DNA from: a virus
DNA length: 31,912 bases
IMG/VR virus record: IMGVR_UViG_3300025769_000490
Span: 1-31,912 of that record
Strand: one strand, 5' to 3'
A model generated the notes under the pieces. It saw only the letters and a list, made by a program, of their open reading frames with translations. It made no database searches and was not told where the DNA came from. Positions 23,279-28,550 of the stretch are shown one piece after another; positions within the stretch are counted from its first letter, which is position 1, and each line of letters starts with the position of its first letter. The translations under genes and the position numbers were made by a program.

Positions 23279-23374
23279 TCAGTACGGGGTCAGCGCCCAG
23301 ACGTGCAGCGACCAAACGAGCACGCCCAGCAATGCGCCGGTGCAGGCGGCCATAACGGCCCGGTGGGTTGTCAT
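23279..23374 (-). CDS. 31-residue membrane peptide
   Basis: A tiny leftward gene, ATG at 23374 overlapping the stop of the upstream gene (ATGA) and ending TGA at 23279-23281. The product begins MTTHRAVMAACTGALLGVLV and is mostly one membrane helix (about residues 8-28), closing with WALTPY. The ATGA overlap and clear hydrophobic design support it as real. Its function is unknown; small phage membrane peptides can act in superinfection exclusion. Confidence 0.5.
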   Translation of the reverse strand: MTTHRAVMAACTGALLGVLVWSLHVWALTPY

Positions 23375-23922
23375 GCTGCGGCCTCCACTGCGAACACCTC
23401 GGCGTGCGCTTCGCGGATCGCCTTGTCGGACAGCGAATAGAAAGCAGCGGCGTCCACTGTGCTGTAGATAAACAGGTTTACCCCGTCGCTTGTGCCTTGC
23501 ACGTAATGGTCGCCGCCTGCGCGGTTCACGTCATCAATGATTGCCCGTTGTTCAGCGCGTGTTTTTTCAGTGAACCACTGCGGCAAGTCTGCAAGGTCGA
23601 CATGCGTTTCAATTTCGCCGATAGGGAACGCGCCCAGGTCATCTGCTTCGCCGCCGTGATATTGGCTATCGAAGCGCCAGGATATGCGCACCAGGCATGC
23701 TTCCCCGAAGCGGTCTTCGTCGAATGTAGGGACGGCCAGGCCAAGGCCGCGCGCCCGCTCTGCAACACTTTGGTCGCAGTTGTGGTAATCCCAGTCGCCT
23801 TCAAACGGCAGATGCGTGTAGGCGTCGAGCGCGTCTTCGTGCGTCGTCTTATATTCAACGTTAGCGTCGGCGGCGGCAGTAACAATTTCGACCAGTTGGT
23901 CAATGCGGTCTTCGTAAGTCAT
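23371..23922 (-). CDS. Hypothetical acidic protein
   Basis: A 183-residue protein from ATG 23922, chosen because GGGAG lies eight bases upstream; ATG 23937 is open but contains that ribosome site. It is rich in Asp/Glu and aromatic residues: TYEDRIDQLVEIVTAAADAN, then FEGDWDYHNCDQSV, VDLADLPQWFTEKTRAEQRA and GDHYVQGTSDGVNLFIYS. No domain is recognised. It follows ardA and shares with it a conserved intergenic leader, so the two are probably co-regulated. Confidence 0.6.
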   Translation of the reverse strand: MTYEDRIDQLVEIVTAAADANVEYKTTHEDALDAYTHLPFEGDWDYHNCDQSVAERARGLGLAVPTFDEDRFGEACLVRISWRFDSQYHGGEADDLGAFPIGEIETHVDLADLPQWFTEKTRAEQRAIIDDVNRAGGDHYVQGTSDGVNLFIYSTVDAAAFYSLSDKAIREAHAEVFAVEAAA

Positions 23923-23986
23923 GTCATAAGCTCCCATGGTGCGGCGGGCCGCCGTAAAGACGGCACACCGGGTTGTTGTTGGTTGG
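23923..23986 (-). promoter_or_regulatory. Leader element copy 1 (repeated intergenic motif)
   Basis: Between ardA and the next leftward gene lies CCGGGTTGTTGTT (23968-23980), a GCCGT/ACGGC hairpin (23951-23964), and CTCCCATG (23931-23938), which is the GGGAG ribosome site when read leftward. The same order of elements stands before ardA. The hairpin has no T-tract and may act on translation or RNA stability. Confidence 0.4.
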
Positions 23987-24496
23987 TTAATTCGTGAAAA
24001 TGAAACAGCCGCTTGGGCCTTCCACTACGACGCAATCGGGGCGCAGGTCGCGGGCGTGGGCGTCATAGTCGAAGTAGTAGCGCGCCGGTTCTGGGACGTC
24101 GGTTAACAGCAACTCGTCTGCCCATTCGTCCGCAAAGTCTTGGAACGTGTCGGCCCTGTAACAGCTGTCCGCGCGGTCAACCACGCTGTCCAGCCCTTCG
24201 CCGTAAAACTCGCCGTAAGCAGCGGCAAAAGCGTCTTGGTCGTCGCAGCGCTCGACCGCCTCGACAAACTCGCACAGCGTCTCTATCGACTCATATTCGC
24301 CGAACGGGACAGACATATTGAGCGCCGTATCATAATCGGTGAAAAAGTGCTCCTCGGCTCCGGGCGCTGGGCTATCGGCAAGCACGGCCGCAATGGCGTC
24401 GCGCAGGTCGTCCGGGTCGGACGTTACCTCGACCCAGCGGCCGTGGAGATAGCCGTTATTGTATGCGGCGAGGCATGTCACAAAAGTCTTAAGCAT
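23987..24496 (-). CDS. ardA: ArdA-like antirestriction protein
   Basis: A 169-residue protein, close to the usual ArdA length (about 165), with GGGAG nine bases before ATG 24496. ArdA mimics B-form DNA and blocks type I restriction enzymes. Family features visible are YNNGYLHGRWVEV at 12-24, an AEEHFFTDYD segment, EYESIETL at about 67-74, a long acidic helical middle, and the closing YYFDYDAHARDL with GCFIF. Net charge is strongly negative. It stands in the leftward block next to other acidic proteins, consistent with early protection of phage DNA on entry. Confidence 0.85.
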   Translation of the reverse strand: MLKTFVTCLAAYNNGYLHGRWVEVTSDPDDLRDAIAAVLADSPAPGAEEHFFTDYDTALNMSVPFGEYESIETLCEFVEAVERCDDQDAFAAAYGEFYGEGLDSVVDRADSCYRADTFQDFADEWADELLLTDVPEPARYYFDYDAHARDLRPDCVVVEGPSGCFIFTN

Positions 24497-24566
24497 TGGT
24501 AAATTCTCCCATGTTGGTCGGTGCGACGCGCCGAGTTACCAGCGCGCCGGGTTGTTGTTAGTAGGT
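24497..24566 (-). promoter_or_regulatory. Leader element copy 2 (repeated intergenic motif)
   Basis: Before ardA the gap repeats the pattern of the next downstream gap: CCGGGTTGTTGTT at 24547-24559 (identical 13 bases), a GC-rich section with two CGCGCCG copies, and CTCCCATG at 24506-24513 giving the GGGAG ribosome site. The distance between the two conserved ends is 33 bases here and 29 in copy 1. Confidence 0.4.
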
Positions 24567-24905
24567 CTAGGCAGCGCTTTGTTGCGCCCTAAATCCCTCG
24601 ACCATTGCAAATTGCGCTTTCCACGATAGGCTGGTCCCGCGCCATGAGCGCAAGTTTCGAATGGGGCTAGAGTTGCCGTCGTTGCGGTCAATAAAGTCCG
24701 GTTCTTTACGAAAACGCGCCCTGTAAGCCTCGACAAACAGCATTGCGTCGCCGTCCTCTTCAACCCAGACAGTGCTGCCACTAGGCTGCCGATCATAATA
24801 GCTGAAGTCGCTAATCGCGTGGTCAATATTCAGCTCTACAAGCAATGACTCAGGAACACCAATCCAGCCGTGGCCTGCGTCGCTTGCGTAAATAAATTTA
24901 GTCAT
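24567..24905 (-). CDS. Conserved phage hypothetical protein
   Basis: A 112-residue protein from ATG 24905 (GGAG nine bases upstream). It has ASDAGHGWIGVPESLLVEL, SDFSYYDRQ, VWVEEDGDAMLFVEAYRARF and SPIRNLRSW. This order (D-x-GHGW, a SYY-type strand, EED-x-D, A-x-LF-x-EAY, a final SPIR) is seen in a widespread but unnamed family of small phage and plasmid proteins. No function is established. It is the first gene of the leftward accessory block. Confidence 0.65.
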   Translation of the reverse strand: MTKFIYASDAGHGWIGVPESLLVELNIDHAISDFSYYDRQPSGSTVWVEEDGDAMLFVEAYRARFRKEPDFIDRNDGNSSPIRNLRSWRGTSLSWKAQFAMVEGFRAQQSAA

Positions 24906-24962
24906 GTCGGTAACTCCGTTTTGTTGTGTGCACTATCCTTATGACATTCTGACACAACCGAC

Positions 24963-24993
24963 AACAAGTTTTGTTACCAGTTTTATCAATTGA
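24963..24993. promoter_or_regulatory. Palindromes in the divergent control region
   Basis: AACAAGTTTTGTT (24963-24975) is a 5-bp inverted repeat around GTT, and TCAATTGA (24986-24993) is a perfect palindrome touching the rightward -35. They sit between the leftward accessory block and the rightward HTH-terminase genes, the expected place for operators of the small HTH protein. Confidence 0.35.
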
Positions 24994-25017
24994 TTTTGCG
25001 TGACGTTCTGGCATAAT
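24990..25017 (+). promoter_or_regulatory. Rightward promoter for the HTH-terminase genes
   Basis: TTGATT (24990-24995) and CATAAT (25012-25017) are 16 bases apart. A start about seven bases after the -10 would fall at or next to the ATG at 25025, giving an almost leaderless message. No Shine-Dalgarno can be seen between the -10 and the ATG. Confidence 0.5.
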
Positions 25018-25024
25018 CCCGGCC

Positions 25025-25222
25025 ATGACATCGAAAGAACTACGCGCGGCCCGTGCCGCCCTAGGCATGACCGGCGACCAGTTGGCCGCCACGCTTGGCG
25101 TCACCGGCCGGACCTATCGGCGCTGGGAATTGGACGAAACGCCGGTGCCTGCCATCGCTGCCCTGGCCGTGCGTCTGCTACTGCTAACAGACCCGGAGCG
25201 CTGGCCCGGCCATGACGGATGA
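25025..25222 (+). CDS. Small XRE/Cro-like HTH protein
   Basis: A 65-residue protein that is almost entirely one helix-turn-helix: TSKELRAARAALGMTGDQLA, then ATLGVTGRTYRRWELDE and an AALAVRLLLL helix. The pattern fits small XRE-type regulators with the YRRWE recognition end. The promoter palindromes just upstream suggest autoregulation and control of the divergent accessory block. The last 11 bases overlap the small terminase gene. Confidence 0.72.
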   Translation: MTSKELRAARAALGMTGDQLAATLGVTGRTYRRWELDETPVPAIAALAVRLLLLTDPERWPGHDG

Positions 25223-25775
25223 CAACGCAACGCCGCCCGGCGGCCTGACACCGGACGAGCTGGCTGATGCACAAAGATTAAGCGGGGTCGGCTGCACGCA
25301 GGAACAGATTGCACAATTTTTGGGCATGACGGCGGCCCGGTTCCAGTCTCGGCTCGAAAATACGCCTGACGGGCGGGCGAGTCTCGCCAGATCGCGAATA
25401 GGCGCGTCGGCCAGCGTGGCGAATAGCCTGTACAAGCGCGCCACCGAAGACGGCGACACGGCAGCGGCGAAATTCTGGCTTGAGCGCATGGGCGGCCCGC
25501 AGTGGCGCGGCAACGAGCAACAGACGAATATAAACGTGTCACTCACCGGCGCGCTGCGCGACCTGGGCCGCGTAATCGACGGCGAAGCGCACGAAACCGG
25601 ACACCGGCCGCCCATTGAACCCAATATGGCGCGCGGATTTATCGAGCCGGATCAACCACTTAGCGGCGACCCGGAAGTGGAATCGCGCCTTGCCACTAGC
25701 AAACGATACATCGTGAGGGACGCTCTGGCCGTGGTGGACGCCTTGGCGGCAGAGGACGACGACCCCGACCCCTAG
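25212..25775 (+). CDS. terS: Terminase small subunit
   Basis: A 187-residue protein. The N-terminal part is a DNA-recognition helix-turn-helix (DAQRLSGVGCTQEQIAQFLG, then MTAARFQSRLEN). It is followed by the segment SVANSLYKRATEDGDTAAAK with FWLERMGG, a hallmark of phage small terminases (V-x-x-L-x-x-x-A-x-x-GD...FWL). The C-terminal third is acidic and probably flexible. It recognises the packaging site and stimulates the large subunit. It is separated from the large terminase by two small genes and a terminator, which is unusual. Confidence 0.78.
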   Translation: MTDDNATPPGGLTPDELADAQRLSGVGCTQEQIAQFLGMTAARFQSRLENTPDGRASLARSRIGASASVANSLYKRATEDGDTAAAKFWLERMGGPQWRGNEQQTNINVSLTGALRDLGRVIDGEAHETGHRPPIEPNMARGFIEPDQPLSGDPEVESRLATSKRYIVRDALAVVDALAAEDDDPDP

Positions 25776-25867
25776 ACCCCCCCCGTCGCGCGCAGACCGA
25801 CCGGTACTTATTATTTGATACGCCCCCACACCCCCCCCCTTCGTTTTTTCAGGACCACTACAGCCCC
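25776..25867. other. C-tract gap, possible packaging site
   Basis: The 92 bases after the small terminase stop contain runs of eight C (25777-25784), five C (25823-25827) and nine C (25831-25839), an AT-rich insert (TTATTATTTGATA), and TTTTTT before the next gene. No hairpin with a T-tract is seen. A compositional oddity beside the terminase genes is a possible cos or pac element, but no direct evidence supports this. Confidence 0.3.
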
Positions 25868-26173
25868 ATGACGACCTTCCGCAAAAACGACGCCGACAAG
25901 CCGCAATGGTCCGGCCTGGTCCGCCTGCCGGGCCGCGACGCGCTCCTGCGCACGATTTGGCGCAACGACCACGGAGCGGCCCAGTACGGCCGTGACAACT
26001 GGCGCAACGTACCGGACCCCGCGCGCTACAAAGACGCGCTGCTGCGCCATGCGTTCGAGCTGTGCGACGACGTCATTACCGACGAGCCGACACAGTGGGG
26101 CGACATCTGCCACGACGACGCTGTGGTCTGGAACGCGTTGGCCTTATCGGAGCTGCTACGCCATGGCGAATAG
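25868..26173 (+). CDS. DUF5664 / dATP-dGTP diphosphohydrolase N-terminal-like protein
   Basis: A 101-residue helical protein. It has LVRLPGRDALLRTIWRNDHG, AAQYGRDNWRNVPDPARYKD, ALLRHAFELCDD and HDDAVVWNALALSEL. This matches the order of conserved positions in DUF5664 proteins, sometimes called dATP/dGTP diphosphohydrolases: a G-x-x-x-Y-x-x-x-NW segment, then ALLRH, and a closing H-x-x-x-x-x-WN-x-LAL. It is shorter than many members. A nucleotide-pool role is possible but not proven. It sits between the terminase genes. Confidence 0.6.
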   Translation: MTTFRKNDADKPQWSGLVRLPGRDALLRTIWRNDHGAAQYGRDNWRNVPDPARYKDALLRHAFELCDDVITDEPTQWGDICHDDAVVWNALALSELLRHGE

Positions 26174-26528
26174 ACCGCCCCGCCCAGCGTTCAACAAACC
26201 GTTCCACCAGCTATCGCCGCAGGAGCGCGCGTACTACATCGACTGGGTGGACCAGCACTACCGCGCGTTCTTCGTTGGCGACGTACCGCGCCCCGGCCCA
26301 CGCCCGGTGTACCCGGAGATCGTCCGCGCCGACAAAGCGTACAACTGGCGCAGCCCCGAAGCGGCGGCATACCTTGGCCTGCACCTGCAGTCGCTAAACA
26401 AGCTCGCCCGCCGCAGCATCGACCCGCTGCCCCGCGTCAAGGACAACCGCTCTGCGGTCCACTACTGCGAGGCGGAAGTCGTCGCCTGGGCAGAGCGCAA
26501 CGGATACGGCCCGAAAAACAATGCTTGA
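26163..26528 (+). CDS. MerR/excisionase-like winged-helix DNA-binding protein
   Basis: A 121-residue protein from ATG 26163, overlapping the previous stop by 11 bases. The C-terminal half has SPEAAAYLGLHLQSLNKLAR followed by DPLPRVKDNRSAVHYCEAEV and VAWAER, the typical MerR-like wHTH of excisionases and small phage regulators (AA-x-x-L-G...R...Y...E-V-x-AW). The N-terminal half is aromatic and basic (QERAYYIDWVDQHYRAFF). It could be an excisionase, a regulator or a packaging cofactor; position far from int makes the last two more likely. Confidence 0.62.
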   Translation: MANRPPRPAFNKPFHQLSPQERAYYIDWVDQHYRAFFVGDVPRPGPRPVYPEIVRADKAYNWRSPEAAAYLGLHLQSLNKLARRSIDPLPRVKDNRSAVHYCEAEVVAWAERNGYGPKNNA

Positions 26529-26647
26529 CGTTACCCATCACAAGTTGGTACACCACGGAAACGCGCTGAGCTTTCCTCCGTTATCTCTCTTGTCTGCGCG
26601 TCTGCGGCCCGACTTGTCCTCCCATCAAGTTCAACGCTGCTGCACTG
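26529..26647. other. Non-coding leader before the TerL terminator
   Basis: No convincing gene lies here; the open frame present overlaps the terminator and lacks family-like sequence. CCCATCA occurs twice (26534 and 26621), each shortly before AAGTT, and ACTTG/CAAGT can form a small hairpin at 26612-26630. The stretch could host a packaging signal or a regulatory RNA. Confidence 0.3.
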
Positions 26648-26687
26648 GCCCCGGCGGTTCCCACATTGGCCGTCGGGGCATTTTTTT
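26648..26687 (+). terminator. Strong intrinsic terminator before the large terminase gene
   Basis: GCCCCGGCGG (26648-26657) pairs with CCGTCGGGGC (26670-26679) over 10 bp with one G-U pair, has a 12-base loop, and is followed at once by A and seven T. The T-run ends just before the terminase ribosome site, so the terminator stands in the path from the upstream genes to the whole morphogenesis operon. Confidence 0.85.
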
Positions 26688-26704
26688 ACCGGAGGTCCGC
26701 CGTC

Positions 26705-28216
26705 ATGGCTAAGCCCCGCAAGCCCCGCAAGCCCAAAGCCACCGCACAGCCGACCGCTCCTGCGCCTGTACCGGCCGAGCCGGCCGCCCCGGACGCCGCG
26801 CTGCCAGCGCTGGATCAGCTGACCGACGAACAGCGCGCCCTGCTGCGGCTACGGGAAGACCCAGCGCTGTTTGTGCGGACCATCATTGGCGCGACCCCGC
26901 AGCGGTGGCAACGCGAGGCGCTGGAAGCAATCCGCGACAACGACCGCGTAGCGATCAAGTCGGGGCATGGCGTTGGCAAGACGGCGTTTCTGTCGTGGGT
27001 GCTGCTGTGGTGGCTGTGTACGCACTATCCGGTCAAAGCGGCCTGTACGGCCAACACGGCCAGCCAGCTTGGCGACGTACTGTGGCCCGAAGTAGCGCGC
27101 TGGGCGCGGCAGATGCACCCCGCGTTCAAGGAGCAGTTGGAGTTCCGCAGCGACAAAATCTCGCTACGCGGCGGCGGCGAATCCTACGCAGTGGCTCGCA
27201 CCAGTCGGCGGGATTCCCCCGAATCTCTGCAAGGGTTTCATTCCGAAAACATGCTGTTCATCCTAGATGAAGCGTCGGGCATTCCTGATATTATCTTCGA
27301 AGTCGGGCAGGGGTCGCTATCCACGCCGGGCGCAAAAATCGTCATGTGCGGCAACCCGACCCGTAGCAGCGGGTATTTCTACGACGCGTTCAACAAAAAC
27401 GTAGATCGCTGGGCCACGATGACGGTTTCGTGCGCCGACGCCGATTACGTCCGCCCCGGCTTTATCGAAGAAATGCGCGAGCAGTACGGCGAGGATTCCA
27501 ACCAGATGCGGGTCCGCGTCTACGGGCTGTTCCCCGAGGCGGACGATGACACGATCATACCCCTACACTTGGTTGAAGCTGCGCTCACGCGAGACGTGGA
27601 ACCTTTACAGGGTCTGCGACCGGTATGGGGCCTCGACGTTGCGCGTTATGGCAGCGACCGGACTGCTCTAGCCAAACGACGTGGCAACAGCCTGGTCGAG
27701 CCGATCAAGGCGTGGCAGGGCAAAGACCTAATGGAAATCTGCGGCATCGTGCTGGAAGAGTTCGACGCCTGCAGCTACGACGACCGCCCCGCCGAAATCC
27801 TTGTAGACGTGATTGGCCTTGGCGCTGGCGTCGTGGACCGCCTCAAGGAAATGGACTTCGTGCCGGTACGCGGGATCAACGTGGCCGAGTCCGCTGCGCT
27901 GTCACAGAAGTACCTACGCCTGCGCGACGAACTGTGGTTCCAGTGCCGCGAGTGGCTAGAGCAGCGCGATTGCAGCCTGCCCAAAGACGACGGTGTACTG
28001 CAGGCCGAACTAACCGCGCCACGGTTCAAGTTCCAGTCAAACGGTAAACTCAAGGTAGAGTCGAAGGAAGAGCTGAAACGCCGGGGCCAGCGCAGCCCTG
28101 ACTTGGCCGACGCGTTGATGCTGACGTTTGCCAGCACCGCAGCCAAGGCGGGTAGCGGGCGACACCGCTCCTATGGTAAGACATTAAATTACGACAATGG
28201 GCAACAATACGTCTGA
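26705..28216 (+). CDS. terL: Terminase large subunit
   Basis: A 503-residue packaging motor and nuclease. ATG 26705 has CGGAGG about eight bases upstream. After a Pro/Ala/Lys-rich tail (1-35), the ATPase domain shows Walker A SGHGVGKT (86-93), Walker B LFILDEA (184-190, Asp188-Glu189) and coupling motif CGNPTR (215-220). The RNase H-like nuclease has Asp311 (GLDVARYGSD), Asp368 (ILVDVIGLG) and Asp466 (SPDLADALML). It cuts concatemeric DNA and pumps it into the prohead through the portal. Length and motif order are normal and all catalytic residues are present. Confidence 0.95.
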   Translation: MAKPRKPRKPKATAQPTAPAPVPAEPAAPDAALPALDQLTDEQRALLRLREDPALFVRTIIGATPQRWQREALEAIRDNDRVAIKSGHGVGKTAFLSWVLLWWLCTHYPVKAACTANTASQLGDVLWPEVARWARQMHPAFKEQLEFRSDKISLRGGGESYAVARTSRRDSPESLQGFHSENMLFILDEASGIPDIIFEVGQGSLSTPGAKIVMCGNPTRSSGYFYDAFNKNVDRWATMTVSCADADYVRPGFIEEMREQYGEDSNQMRVRVYGLFPEADDDTIIPLHLVEAALTRDVEPLQGLRPVWGLDVARYGSDRTALAKRRGNSLVEPIKAWQGKDLMEICGIVLEEFDACSYDDRPAEILVDVIGLGAGVVDRLKEMDFVPVRGINVAESAALSQKYLRLRDELWFQCREWLEQRDCSLPKDDGVLQAELTAPRFKFQSNGKLKVESKEELKRRGQRSPDLADALMLTFASTAAKAGSGRHRSYGKTLNYDNGQQYV

Positions 28217-28218
28217 TT

Positions 28219-28479
28219 ATGGCAATTAAGCATCGCGGTATCACCTTCCAGGGTTACAATAAACCACGTCGCGCCGAACCAGGCTCGTCCAAGAAATTTG
28301 TCGTGGCTGCGAAAAAGGGCGACGAAGTCCGGCTGGTGCGCTTCGGCGACCCCAATATGTCGATCAAGAAAGACCAGCCAAAACGCAAGGCGTCCTACTG
28401 CGCCCGCTCCGGTGGGATCAAAGGGACAGCCGATAAATTCTCGGCCAACTACTGGTCACGCAAGAAGTGGAACTGTTGA
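28219..28479 (+). CDS. Small basic conserved phage protein
   Basis: An 86-residue basic protein two bases after the terminase stop. It reads FQGYNKPRRAEPGSSKKFVV, then KGDEVRLVRFGDPNM and a Cys-containing end SYCARSGGIKG...SANYWSRKKWNC. The FxGYNKP...VRFGD...AR...W order is found in a family of small phage proteins coded near terminase or portal genes. No function is established. It may help packaging or capsid assembly. Confidence 0.68.
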   Translation: MAIKHRGITFQGYNKPRRAEPGSSKKFVVAAKKGDEVRLVRFGDPNMSIKKDQPKRKASYCARSGGIKGTADKFSANYWSRKKWNC

Positions 28480-28480
28480 T

Positions 28481-28549
28481 ATGTACGGAAAATCCAAAGC
28501 CAAAGGCACCAAGGGCGTCAAAATGAAGTCCGGCAAGTATTGCGGCTAA
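28481..28549 (+). CDS. 22-residue basic peptide
   Basis: A very short frame, ATG 28481 to TAA 28549, encodes 22 residues starting MYGKSKAKGTKGVKMKSGKY and ending in CG, with eight lysines. It fills the gap between two genes with only one base on either side, which suggests it is translated. Many podoviruses have a tiny Lys/Gly-rich protein next to the portal. Function unknown. Confidence 0.5.
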   Translation: MYGKSKAKGTKGVKMKSGKYCG

Positions 28550-28550
28550 C

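Noticed and set aside
23232-23315. Longer N-terminus for the 22947 gene
   Set aside because: It has no ribosome site and would overlap the tiny membrane gene; GGAG seven bases before ATG 23231 fixes the start.
26521-26712. A 63-codon plus-strand frame before terL
   Set aside because: It runs through a strong terminator and into the terL ribosome site and has no protein-like pattern.
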